Positions 33,601 through 41,335 of a stretch of 64,000 nt of DNA are shown here, piece by piece. The first letter of the stretch is position 1; each line of letters starts with the position of its first letter. The stretch lies in the NCBI GenBank assembly GCA_002424815.1, contig DILB01000023.1, positions 8,348 through 72,347 of the forward strand, given 5' to 3'. Below the pieces are notes generated by a model. It ran no database searches, was not told the DNA's origin, and saw only the letters and a program-made list of their open reading frames with translations. The DNA is from Caryophanales bacterium UBA5603. GTDB lineage: Bacteria > Bacillota_I > Bacilli_A > Izemoplasmatales > Hujiaoplasmataceae. The translations under genes and the position numbers were made by a program.

Positions 33601-36216
33601 TGAAAGTAAGAATTGATTGTACGCAGAATAATAAAGGGCTTCAATCGTCTCTTGATCTGTGGCAATTAAAATCTCATTACGATAGTACGAGAAAATGGTA
33701 TATAGTTCTTCAAGATCCTCTTCATTTTGCAAGTACTCAGGTAAATAAATAACATAAATATTAAGATATTCAATCCAATTTTGACGATTCACATTCAGGC
33801 CAAGTTTTAAAATATCCAAATCAAATATTTGGGAATAATCCATTTCAAAATCACTTAAAATATCCAGAATTTCTTCTTCTGAAGTTGCTAGATTAATAAT
33901 AAGTAAATAATCATCTTTTAAATCAAGAATCAATTGATAGCTTTCATTTGTTGCATTACTATATGCGTAATTCACTTGGTTTTCAATATAATCTTCGGCA
34001 TTTTCTTTGCTTAAGCGTAAATAATCAATTTCAAAAACGAAGTCACGAATATCTTGATAAATTTGAATATAAGTTTCTAATAAATCGATGGGAAGATTCA
34101 ATGATTCAAGGCTGAGTAAAGACTCACTGGTTAAAATATCAAAAGCTTCACGGCTTTCAAGGGTAGCGGATGTATATTCCCAAGACGATTGATAATAAGA
34201 GACGCTTTGATTATATGTATCAATAAAATTCGCTTTTATGTCATCCATTGGCAGGATTACTTCTGCCGTCCCAACCTCACTTAAGTTAATTTCAATATGA
34301 ATGACATAACTCGACATCGAAAGAAATGCGATATCAACCATTCCACTCATATCAATCGTTAGTGTGTTGGTTTCAAGATTAAGAACACAACTTAAAGTAT
34401 CGTAAGCCAAATCGAACGGTAAATCTATTCCAAACTGAGAAAAAATAAGTTCAAAATAGGTAGATACAAAAGCGAGAGTCACTGGGTAATCATAAATTAA
34501 ACCTTCTGCCCTTTTTACAAACAAATCGGGATTAAATAGATCAAAATTGAATCCTAAATTATATTCCGTTATACTCTTTTTAGTATCCCAATTTCCATCC
34601 TTATTGATATAAATTTCATACATTAATAAATCATTTAGTTTATTTTCACCCAAATAATATTGATATTTTTGTATGTCTTTAGGCATGTTTATGTAATCAG
34701 GAATCAGTGTCAATCCCGTTTCGGTAAAATAGAGCAAAAAACCTCCTTCAGTCGGTGAAATTTGAGTTATTTTATTTGAATCATAAATAATCGTTGTGGA
34801 TCCATTCGTAATATAAGAATTTATACTATTGGAAAGAATAAAACGATCCATCTGAAGTGTATTGAAAAAGTCTCGAACTAATCCCATATCAACTTCCCAA
34901 TTAGCATAAAGATCGAGATTTCTTGTAACAGGAATGTAGTTGGTAAATTTCGTGTCGTTAACCGTCGATCCTGTCATCCATCCTGTAAATAAGTATCCAC
35001 TAAATATTGGAATCGGAAGAATCATTGAATCGCCTTTTTGAATGGTTACAGACAGTGGTTCATCTTGCGGCATAGAACCCCCATTCAGATGAAATGTCAC
35101 AGTATAGTTTGGTGCTGTTGGAAATAAAGCTGAGTATTCAGTAACAACACCATTGATAACCCAAAAGCCATTTTGATTGATTGAAATCGTTGGGGCAATG
35201 GCATCTTCGCCCTTAAGCGTTGTCAGATTTAGTAAATTTCGCCATTCGATTTCGCCAATATACTTCCATTGTAAGTATTCATTTGCGACTTGAAACATGA
35301 CTTCTTGACCATCACTACCTGGTAATCCTTGAGGTCCAGTCAATGTTGTGAGCTCAATGAGGTTTTTCCAGAGGACTTCACTGGGATATTTCCACTGAAT
35401 ATATCCACCCGATACTTGGAATAATGCACTTTCGCCATTGGTTCCATTGGTACCGGCTTCTCCTGTTAAAGTCGTTAAGGAAATGAGATTTGTCCACTGA
35501 TCATCTTGAATGTATTTCCATTGAATATAACCACCAGATACTTGTAATTGAACTGTTTGGCCATCACTACCAGGTAATCCTTGAGGGCCAGTTAATGTCG
35601 TGAGCTCAATGAGGTTTTTCCAGAGGACTTCACTAGGATATTTCCACTGAATATAGCCACCCGATACTTGGAATAATGCACTTTCACCATTGGTTCCATT
35701 GGTACCGGCTTCTCCTGTTAAAGTCGTTAATGAGATGAGATTGGTCCACTCATCTTCATTGGCATATTTCCATTGAATATACCCATCAGATACTTGTAAT
35801 TGAATTTCCTGTCCGTCGGTCCCAGGTAAACCTACCGGACCAATGAGACTTATGAGTTCAATAAGATTAGTCCAGGAAGTAGCATTAAGATATTTCCATT
35901 GGATATAGCCTTCTGAAACCTGAAGAATAACAGGTTGCCCATTTTCCCCAGGAATTCCTTGAGGACCTTTCACAGTCTGTAACCACTCTTCATAAGTACC
36001 ACTAAAAGCTTGAGCTGTTAAAGCCAATTGATAAATACCTTTAAGTTGAATCGTTAACGCCGATTCGGTCGTTGTTGTAGATATCACAGATGACGTTGTT
36101 GTCTGTGTAGAAGTCGTGTTAGTAGAGATTGGGGCTGTCGTAAATAAAGCACATCCAAGCGTAGCGTAAAACACTAAACCGATAATAAAAACGATGAATG
36201 TTCTTCTTTTTAACAT
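30628..36216 (-). CDS. Giant surface lipoprotein with collagen-like repeats and acidic helical tail
   Basis: 1862 residues. A signal ends in the lipobox ATLGC (Cys 22), followed by a Thr/Ser-rich linker (about 25-52). Residues 84-335 are six 42-residue repeats, each a short collagen-like start (GPQGLPGSDGQ or GEAGTNGTNGE) and then QVSGGYIQWKY...W.NLI.LTTLT. Residues about 370-442 form an InlB-type repeat (VTFHLNGGSMP...GWMTGS...LDLYANW). A beta-rich part (about 446-700) leads into over 1100 residues of predicted helix, very acidic and rich in Tyr, Ile and Leu, with weakly repeating blocks. The lipid anchor puts it on the outer face of the membrane. A scaffold or adhesin role is inference; no enzyme motif is visible. 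GAAAGGA lies 12 bases before the ATG. Confidence 0.85.
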   Translation of the reverse strand: MLKRRTFIVFIIGLVFYATLGCALFTTAPISTNTTSTQTTTSSVISTTTTESALTIQLKGIYQLALTAQAFSGTYEEWLQTVKGPQGIPGENGQPVILQVSEGYIQWKYLNATSWTNLIELISLIGPVGLPGTDGQEIQLQVSDGYIQWKYANEDEWTNLISLTTLTGEAGTNGTNGESALFQVSGGYIQWKYPSEVLWKNLIELTTLTGPQGLPGSDGQTVQLQVSGGYIQWKYIQDDQWTNLISLTTLTGEAGTNGTNGESALFQVSGGYIQWKYPSEVLWKNLIELTTLTGPQGLPGSDGQEVMFQVANEYLQWKYIGEIEWRNLLNLTTLKGEDAIAPTISINQNGFWVINGVVTEYSALFPTAPNYTVTFHLNGGSMPQDEPLSVTIQKGDSMILPIPIFSGYLFTGWMTGSTVNDTKFTNYIPVTRNLDLYANWEVDMGLVRDFFNTLQMDRFILSNSINSYITNGSTTIIYDSNKITQISPTEGGFLLYFTETGLTLIPDYINMPKDIQKYQYYLGENKLNDLLMYEIYINKDGNWDTKKSITEYNLGFNFDLFNPDLFVKRAEGLIYDYPVTLAFVSTYFELIFSQFGIDLPFDLAYDTLSCVLNLETNTLTIDMSGMVDIAFLSMSSYVIHIEINLSEVGTAEVILPMDDIKANFIDTYNQSVSYYQSSWEYTSATLESREAFDILTSESLLSLESLNLPIDLLETYIQIYQDIRDFVFEIDYLRLSKENAEDYIENQVNYAYSNATNESYQLILDLKDDYLLIINLATSEEEILDILSDFEMDYSQIFDLDILKLGLNVNRQNWIEYLNIYVIYLPEYLQNEEDLEELYTIFSYYRNEILIATDQETIEALYYSAYNQFLLSDFVYGDFETLIINLSAAFQDYYMMNYDYAGEDFEALEILYLSLLDSLSYELSPLEILYRYNEIVYEFFAYLFPYYLPGIYTNMDIVVDRYGPFLSTENTLKLDYAYDMTLLLIESAQDINSISAFFSNFYLYAILLPQDPWKIMKVEAIDEVESILTYNTSIATLGSINLMQNIFNNFIVEIDLLTYNDTAALSTLVQETIDLININFIVDPIWVPLVEARAAAIEEFTLFYNAGKDYLINEETTDEMLYDLFMDYIDLIKISFSFDDIDYYLNLGKEALANFPGYFLPIDSIILEMSEKLAVMHSNWINEFGINDYTSLYVIDHFEENAQYSYGNPFCVFLYYEYAENLMYEELLMITSDYFYNILTDIYLYYSEIVSVSKFYDLDDLYYTYNDMLAMNTDFMQFNVLVLAFADECEILMQNEWQAVIDAGLAHLNDILNDLLVFATDDSVDMLLSIFADWSIIIQESTSEEMALRDIAWVEMILYDNFIESELKIALNRKKIELIESITFITNQAILVQDDPIYMDAIVSYRDSVISMIEAMASYDDIEAMEEEVYILSATQLDYPYFELLDTIKEQMVDEIDALIEWGLLTLPDLSADTYLYYDIAIANILDQLDIPHLLVVTAYEISQLKNFIKGDMKQFILDYLEMNYLFFENLVNDRDVSKLNDFYSITHKIISSDFVPDFPLYYVNHFIRCMAFIEIDYLKPERENIMDYLDGLYLTLAYNATEMSISDMLLILEEGYLLIQEVETYDELLMVQADIIANLNFYYVEDPYIVEYRAMQIEYQTRLDLIMDYIYFYTSSNLGIDDALNICSYYKTEINSLDPRIESMIYITIFYEDAIELLKTTTFDWILSLSSIIEELLNEFEYMYLDAIYYLDSNAYLVEDEYLYRQETIELSVDIFDVFVYYLEAVKEFYVYVLDTIIYVTLIEIQADMIEYQSLVDVESLLILEEYYYDAVIGINDSDDWYYPGYYLELFTLNAQTLLVE
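35212..35967 (-). repeat. Six tandem 126-bp coding repeats with a 252-bp higher-order unit
   Basis: The DNA of the collagen-like repeats has a 126-bp period. Repeat pairs 3+4 and 5+6 form a 252-bp unit that is almost identical at the DNA level: blocks starting at 35349 and 35601 run together for over 100 bp with few changes. Repeats 3 and 5 encode identical residues. This marks recent duplication. Confidence 0.9.
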
Positions 36217-36281
36217 AAAAAAAGCATTTCCTTTCTTCGCTCTAGTACTATTGACTGAGCGATAATAATCTCTATAGGTAC

Positions 36282-36310
36282 ATAATAAACTGTATTGATT
36301 GTCACATCAA
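36282..36310 (-). promoter_or_regulatory. Promoter of the giant lipoprotein gene
   Basis: Minus strand TTGATG (36305-36310), 17-bp spacer, TATTAT (36282-36287), 66 bp before the start codon. Confidence 0.6.
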
Positions 36311-36370
36311 TAAAGATTATGAAATAATAATAATAAAAGTATGATTAATAATAACGTTTCTTTTAATTTA

Positions 36371-36410
36371 ATCAAAAAACCATCGAACCCTAAATTGGTT
36401 TCGATGGTTT
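36371..36410 (-). terminator. Terminator of the cupin gene
   Basis: AAACCATCGAA pairs with TTCGATGGTTT (36377-36410). On the minus strand the hairpin runs into TTTTTTGATT. It lies just after the cupin stop. Confidence 0.85.
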
Positions 36411-36433
36411 AATTAAATAATTAAATAATCAAA

Positions 36434-36781
36434 TTAATATTGATGTCCCTCTTTTGGAACAATACAAATAAATCTTAATATTTGATTGCCTGCGTTTTGA
36501 AATTGATGCAAAGCATTCGCTGGTACATAAGCATAGGAACCTGGTGATAGATTCTGATTAGTTCCGTTAATCATTAATACACCTTCTCCTTCAATAATGT
36601 AATTAATATGCGGCCAAGGATGACTATGTTTGGGTGTATAACCTGCTTTTTCAACTTCTATCATTCGCATGACATGACTGTCCCAGCCTTCTTGAGGAGA
36701 AACTAAAACTTTCATTGAAGCATCTTTTGCCTCAGAGTGTTTGATTGAAATAGAATGAAGCTCGTTGATATGTCCGATCAT
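36434..36781 (-). CDS. Cupin-domain protein
   Basis: A 115-residue single-domain cupin. The metal-site motif HSHPWPHINYIIEGEGVLMI (cupin motif 1) and PGSYAYVPANALHQFQN (motif 2) are both present with their His residues. Ligand or substrate is unknown. The start is ATG 36781 with GGAGG five bases upstream; a longer in-frame start at 36826 is not supported. Confidence 0.85.
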   Translation of the reverse strand: MIGHINELHSISIKHSEAKDASMKVLVSPQEGWDSHVMRMIEVEKAGYTPKHSHPWPHINYIIEGEGVLMINGTNQNLSPGSYAYVPANALHQFQNAGNQILRFICIVPKEGHQY

Positions 36782-36964
36782 AAATACCTCCAAGATATTC
36801 TTTATAATCTTATTATACACTAGCATTGAAACAATAAAAAGTAATCCGCGTTAGATCCGAACAATTCAATAACGAAATCCATCAACCTTATTGCCAATTG
36901 TTTCAGTAAATACTAAAATAGTAACATCTTGTTAGTTAAAATCATTAATATCAGGAGGGTCATT

Positions 36965-37978
36965 ATGAAATATCGAAAATTCGGTCAAACGGATATCCAG
37001 TTATCAGCAATCGGTTTAGGATGCATGGGTATGAGTTTTGCCTACGGTACTCCCGACAACCAAGAAAGTCTTATGACGCTTCAAGAATCATTAAAACTGG
37101 GAATTAATTTTTGGGATACGGCTGACATTTACGGACAAGGCGCCAATGAAGTATTGTTATCGCAAATGCTAAAACAACATCGCGATAAAATTTTCTTAGC
37201 AACGAAAATTGGTTTTAGGCCAAAAGTATCAAATCCTGGATCGCCAATATCTACTGAGATGATTGTCGATGGATCGAAAGAATATATTAAAAATGCTATT
37301 AATGCCTCTTTAAAAAGACTTGACATCGATAAAATTGATTTATTATATCTTCATCGCGTCGACCCTTTTGTGCCGATTGAAGAAAGTATTCTTGCGATGT
37401 CAGAATTTGTTAAAGCAGGTAAAGTATCATATTTAGGCTTAAGTGAATGCTCAACGGAAGATTTATTACGAGCCAATGCTGTTTGGCCCATTGCAGCTGT
37501 ACAAAGTGAATATTCAATTTTATCAAGAGATGTCGAGAAGGGAATTTTGCCTCTAACGAAAGAATTAGGTATGGCTTTTATTCCATTTGCCCCTCTGAGT
37601 CGTGGATTATTGACTAATAAACTCGATGTGACTCACCTTGATAAAACCGATTTCCGTTCACGACTTCCGCGTTACAATGGCGAATATTATGAAAACAATG
37701 AAAAAATAGCTGATGAATTTGCTCAACTAGCCAGTCAATTGAAAGTTACTCCGGCACAACTGGCCATCGCTTGGGTTCTTTCAAGAGGAGAAAACATTAT
37801 TCCGATTCCCGGAACTAAAAAACGGCAATATCTGAGAGAAAATTGTGGTGCAGTGGATATCATATTATCATCTGAAAATATCGATTCGATTGAAGAAATT
37901 ATCAAAAGACACCCCAATATTGGGCCAAGATATTCACCAAGAGAATCAAACTTTATTAATAAAATTAAAACCGATTAA
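36965..37978 (+). CDS. Aldo/keto reductase
   Basis: A 337-residue NADPH-dependent oxidoreductase with the AKR tetrad: Asp and Tyr in FWDTADIYGQG, Lys in LATKIGF, His in LYLHRVD. The end has IPIPGTKKRQYLREN, the cofactor-phosphate site. It is closest in style to the YajO/AKR13 group of general aldehyde/ketone reductases; the substrate is unknown. ATG 36965 has AGGAGGG upstream; an earlier in-frame codon is rejected. Confidence 0.92.
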   Translation: MKYRKFGQTDIQLSAIGLGCMGMSFAYGTPDNQESLMTLQESLKLGINFWDTADIYGQGANEVLLSQMLKQHRDKIFLATKIGFRPKVSNPGSPISTEMIVDGSKEYIKNAINASLKRLDIDKIDLLYLHRVDPFVPIEESILAMSEFVKAGKVSYLGLSECSTEDLLRANAVWPIAAVQSEYSILSRDVEKGILPLTKELGMAFIPFAPLSRGLLTNKLDVTHLDKTDFRSRLPRYNGEYYENNEKIADEFAQLASQLKVTPAQLAIAWVLSRGENIIPIPGTKKRQYLRENCGAVDIILSSENIDSIEEIIKRHPNIGPRYSPRESNFINKIKTD

Positions 37979-38015
37979 TTTCAATTGATTTTTATTCTTG
38001 ACTGTAGGTGATAAA

Positions 38016-38561
38016 ATGCGTCTATTCATCGGTTTAATGCTTTCTTTAGAAACTCGAAAAGCCCTTGAAAAAGTTCAAACTATAGCTCTTAATAATGCTT
38101 TTTCGAAAAATCCTACCCTTCTCGATAATTTTCACTTAACATTATGTTTTTTAGGCGATACTGCCATTGAATCAATTGATCAGATTGTCAAATCAATCGA
38201 AAGTGCGATTCAATCGTTTCATTCATTCAGGATTGAAATTTCACAAATTGGTTCATTTCAAAAAGGACAAGAATATATTGTTTTTGCTAATATCGTGAAA
38301 GGACACAAGATATTAGTAGATCTTTCAGAAAGAATTAGACAGACGATTGCTTCTATTCCTCTGCCTTATGTCGAAGATGAATTCGTTCCTCATATTACGC
38401 TCGCAAGACGTGTCCGTTTTCCGCATATCAATATGATTGAATTGCCTAACTTTGAGGTAATTCATGAAGATATCAATAACATCGTTCTTTTTGAAAGCAC
38501 AAGAATTCATAATACGTTGACATACTTACCGATCAAAATTATACCATTAAATCAATTTTAA
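38016..38561 (+). CDS. thpR: RNA 2',3'-cyclic phosphodiesterase (2H family, ThpR/LigT)
   Basis: A 181-residue protein with the two catalytic HxTx motifs of 2H phosphoesterases: FHLTLCFLG (about residue 41) and FVPHITLARR (about residue 127). It hydrolyses 2',3'-cyclic phosphate RNA ends and may join tRNA halves in vitro, as in the LigT family. The start is ATG 38016 with AGGTG upstream; a TTG at 37998 in frame is less likely. It lies 37 bp after the aldo/keto reductase. Confidence 0.9.
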   Translation: MRLFIGLMLSLETRKALEKVQTIALNNAFSKNPTLLDNFHLTLCFLGDTAIESIDQIVKSIESAIQSFHSFRIEISQIGSFQKGQEYIVFANIVKGHKILVDLSERIRQTIASIPLPYVEDEFVPHITLARRVRFPHINMIELPNFEVIHEDINNIVLFESTRIHNTLTYLPIKIIPLNQF

Positions 38562-38574
38562 ATAGGAGCCCGTC

Positions 38575-39087
38575 ATGGTTAAAACATACTTAACACCGAT
38601 TCAAGACTTTACCATCCGTTTTGCGACAAAGGAAGATATCCCAATAATTTTTCATTTTATTCAATCTTTAGCAAAATATGAAAAAATGGCTGATAAAGTC
38701 ATTGCCACAGAAGAAAAACTGAGTAAAACATTGTTTGAAAATCATCAGGCCGAAGTGCTTTTAGCTTTTGAAAAAGATGTGCCAGTAGGTTTCGCCTTGT
38801 TTTACACAAGTTACTCTACATTTTTAGCTAGTGGCAATTTGTTTTTAGAAGATTTATTTATTGAAGAAAAATTTCGCCATAAAGGCTATGGAAGATTATT
38901 AATAACATGTCTGGCCGTGATTGCAAAAGAACGTCAATATCACCGAATTGACTGGTGGTGTTTGGACTGGAATTTGCCTTCAATCGGTTTTTATCAACGT
39001 ATGGGCGCAAAGCCGTTAAAAGAATGGCTAATTTTCCGATTGGAAGGCGAATCTATTGTAAATTTAGCCAACGAAATGACAAATTAA
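38575..39087 (+). CDS. GNAT acetyltransferase (diamine/spermidine N1-type)
   Basis: A 170-residue GNAT protein. FRHKGYGRLLITCLAVIAKE is the acetyl-CoA-binding loop (Q/RxxGxG/A). FLEDLFIEEKFR and DWWCLDWNLPSIGFYQRMGA match the spermidine/spermine N-acetyltransferase-like subgroup. Polyamine is thus a possible substrate. TAGGAG precedes the ATG, 13 bp after thpR. Confidence 0.85.
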   Translation: MVKTYLTPIQDFTIRFATKEDIPIIFHFIQSLAKYEKMADKVIATEEKLSKTLFENHQAEVLLAFEKDVPVGFALFYTSYSTFLASGNLFLEDLFIEEKFRHKGYGRLLITCLAVIAKERQYHRIDWWCLDWNLPSIGFYQRMGAKPLKEWLIFRLEGESIVNLANEMTN

Positions 39088-39184
39088 ATAATAATTATTT
39101 TTTTTATAATTTCATTATTTTTTTATTCATTCATTGACTACCGATGGTCTCAGATTTATAATGTATCCTAGAGGGAGGGATGTT

Positions 39185-40060
39185 ATGAAATTTTTTATTA
39201 AGTCTTTGACCATCTTATTATTTGCATTATTCATATTTTCAGTTTCAAAAGGGGTTCAGGCATGGTTTTCTATCAATCGTCAGACAACTGTTACGGTTGA
39301 AGGATTCACAGATCCTTATTGGATTGATATTCTATTTGACTGCGACGAAGTGACAATGTTATCCAATGCTGATCTTGAAAATCGACTCCCTACTTCATAT
39401 CATTCTTTACAATACATCAACGCCCTCAATGGTTACATTGATGAAGAAGGTTATGCTTCACTTCGATTATACGGACCTAAAGATCGTTACTTTCAACAAC
39501 TTCCCAACGATAGTATTACTGTGGGTTATTATTTAGATGGCGAAATTTCCTTAAAAATTGCGATTGTATTATCAGATGGGGGTTTATTTGTTTCTCCTTC
39601 ATTTATTGCTACCAAATTTTACACAAATATAAAATATGATGCTTTTTCACTGGACATTGAAGAAGCTGATCAAATCGGTTTTAGTTTTCCTTATGAAGTC
39701 CGTCTCATCGATAAAATCTTAGATGTGATTCCCTTAACTATTTTGGGACCGATAGGTTTAATATTAGGCAGTTTATTTATTCTATATTTGATTGGATATC
39801 GTGACAAGCGTATTTTAATAAGAATTAGTGCGATTAATTTTACGGTTGTGGCCCTCCTGAGTGGGTTATTCATTTTGGTTGAAATCTTGGGATCAAGTCT
39901 GTACCCATTTGCCGTGCTATCAATTGTATCTGTGATAACCGTCTTTGAGTCAATGTATTTGGCACATTTTCTTCGAAACGATCATCCTGCCAAAATTATG
40001 GTTTATGTCTTTATCATTAATATTGCTTTTATCATCACGACAGTTCATATTCACCTTTGA
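39185..40060 (+). CDS. Membrane protein of unknown function with SipW-like N-terminus
   Basis: A 291-residue protein I do not recognise. An N-terminal signal-like helix ends in GVQAWFSINRQTTVTVEGF, which resembles the signal-junction pattern of the fibre proteins at 18781-22912. An extracytoplasmic region of about 160 residues follows. Four C-terminal helices (from about residue 185) end the protein. The start at 39185 has GGGAGGG upstream. The terminator at 40074 closes it. A link to the SipW system is only suggestive. Confidence 0.7.
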   Translation: MKFFIKSLTILLFALFIFSVSKGVQAWFSINRQTTVTVEGFTDPYWIDILFDCDEVTMLSNADLENRLPTSYHSLQYINALNGYIDEEGYASLRLYGPKDRYFQQLPNDSITVGYYLDGEISLKIAIVLSDGGLFVSPSFIATKFYTNIKYDAFSLDIEEADQIGFSFPYEVRLIDKILDVIPLTILGPIGLILGSLFILYLIGYRDKRILIRISAINFTVVALLSGLFILVEILGSSLYPFAVLSIVSVITVFESMYLAHFLRNDHPAKIMVYVFIINIAFIITTVHIHL

Positions 40061-40073
40061 AAAATAACAAAAC

Positions 40074-40102
40074 AAAAACGCGAGGATTATCGCGTTTTTT
40101 TT
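40074..40102 (+). terminator. Intrinsic terminator
   Basis: AAAAACGCGA pairs with TCGCGTTTTT around GGATTA, with a T run, 13 bp after the stop of the membrane protein gene. Confidence 0.9.
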
Positions 40103-40188
40103 AAGAATAATCATAATATATTCGAATGGAAAAGCTCTGAATATAGCCGTTATACCTAACTAATATTAATGAATAAAAATAAGATTTA

Positions 40189-40608
40189 TTACCAAATAGT
40201 GGGTTTGATTGAATGAATATCACGCATAATTATCCACTTATTCATCGGAAATTGAATTAAGAATGAGAGTGTCATATTCACATTTTTAATCAAAAATTCG
40301 CCCCATTTAATTCCTACAAGTGCAATAACTGGTTGTCGTACAATGGTTGGTATCCATATTTGGAAAAACAAGACAATCAAAACCATTAAAAAATACATTA
40401 TTCCACTATAAATAATATTGTTTGTTGCTTTGAAGGTCGCCTTTCTTTGAATGAAAAAATTAAATGTTTGTGAAATAATAAAAGATAATGTAAAAGCACC
40501 TATATCAACAACGGTTGTGACCATTGAAAATAATAAGAAGAGGATAAATTGTCCAAACGTTTTGTTTTTATGGTTTGATAAGTCATTATTCAATACTTTT
40601 TCTTTCAT
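40189..40608 (-). CDS. GtrA-like membrane protein, probably shortened
   Basis: A 139-residue protein with the GtrA pattern: VTTVVDIGAFTLSF at helix 1 and FNFFIQRKATFKA, which normally follows helix 2. Between them about 15-20 residues seem to be missing compared with typical GtrA proteins, so the first two helices may be fused or broken. Two more helices follow. GtrA proteins are involved in moving lipid-linked sugars. The start is ATG 40608 with CGGAG upstream. Confidence 0.6.
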   Translation of the reverse strand: MKEKVLNNDLSNHKNKTFGQFILFLLFSMVTTVVDIGAFTLSFIISQTFNFFIQRKATFKATNNIIYSGIMYFLMVLIVLFFQIWIPTIVRQPVIALVGIKWGEFLIKNVNMTLSFLIQFPMNKWIIMRDIHSIKPTIW

Positions 40609-40798
40609 AGTGTTATGCTCCGATTTCATTAAGGTTGAATTGATAATAATTCTCCGACTTATTCTTTTGTACTAATTAATATCTATTATACTAAATAATA
40701 ATATCGCCATAAACATATAAATTTAGATCCTAAAATGACTAAACAATCTAAAAAATTATGAACCATCATTTTTGATTATTAAAACTCATGATATCCCC

Positions 40799-40826
40799 TT
40801 GTAAAAATGAATAAATGTTTTATAAT
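40799..40826 (+). promoter_or_regulatory. Promoter of the small membrane protein
   Basis: TTGTAA (40799-40804), 16-bp spacer, TATAAT (40821-40826), 34 bp before the start codon. The gap 40609-40859 shows nothing else clear. Confidence 0.65.
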
Positions 40827-40859
40827 AAAAAATAGAATAAACAATTGGGAGGTTTTATA

Positions 40860-41159
40860 ATGAAGAAATTTTGGAATGTATTAGGTCAAATTCTTGGCTT
40901 TCTGACCATCGTATTATACGCTTTTCTATACACGGACGCGCAGTTTTCTTTTGGAATTCCTGCTGAAATTATGGGCTATTTAGTCTTAGCACAACAATTC
41001 GCGGCTTTAGCCGTCGCTGCAATCGTTGGAATGGAATTTGTTTCTGGAAAAAAACTATTTGCTTTTATTTATATTTTGATTTTAGCAATTGTCGTGATTT
41101 TTATGTTTTTCCCAACACTCGGCGATTCAATCGTCTCAATTCTAAATACCGTAATATAA
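40860..41159 (+). CDS. Small three-helix membrane protein
   Basis: A 99-residue hydrophobic protein with about three membrane helices, of no family I recognise. TGGGAGG lies upstream of ATG 40860. It has its own promoter and terminator, so it is a single-gene unit. Confidence 0.7.
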   Translation: MKKFWNVLGQILGFLTIVLYAFLYTDAQFSFGIPAEIMGYLVLAQQFAALAVAAIVGMEFVSGKKLFAFIYILILAIVVIFMFFPTLGDSIVSILNTVI

Positions 41160-41202
41160 ATCAGCAAAAATATACGAATTAAGTTTAAGTAGTCTTGTAT
41201 TA

Positions 41203-41254
41203 AAAAAACCCTGTTATTGGCAATGACCATTTGTTTGCCAGCGCAGGGTTTTTT
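41203..41254 (+). terminator. Intrinsic terminator with long stem
   Basis: AAAAAACCCTG pairs with CAGGGTTTTTT, and inner GGCAA/TTGCC pairing extends the hairpin. A T run follows. The A run on the left allows action for the opposite strand too. Confidence 0.88.
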
Positions 41255-41335
41255 GTTGGAATCAGTATAAATAAATTGTCTTTTTGGAAACCATTAATAT
41301 ATAAATAGAATCAAAAACATGATTTTTTTATTGAG

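Noticed and set aside
35212..35967. CRISPR-like array in the repeat region
   Set aside because: The 126-bp units are in-frame coding repeats with no unique spacers and no cas genes nearby.
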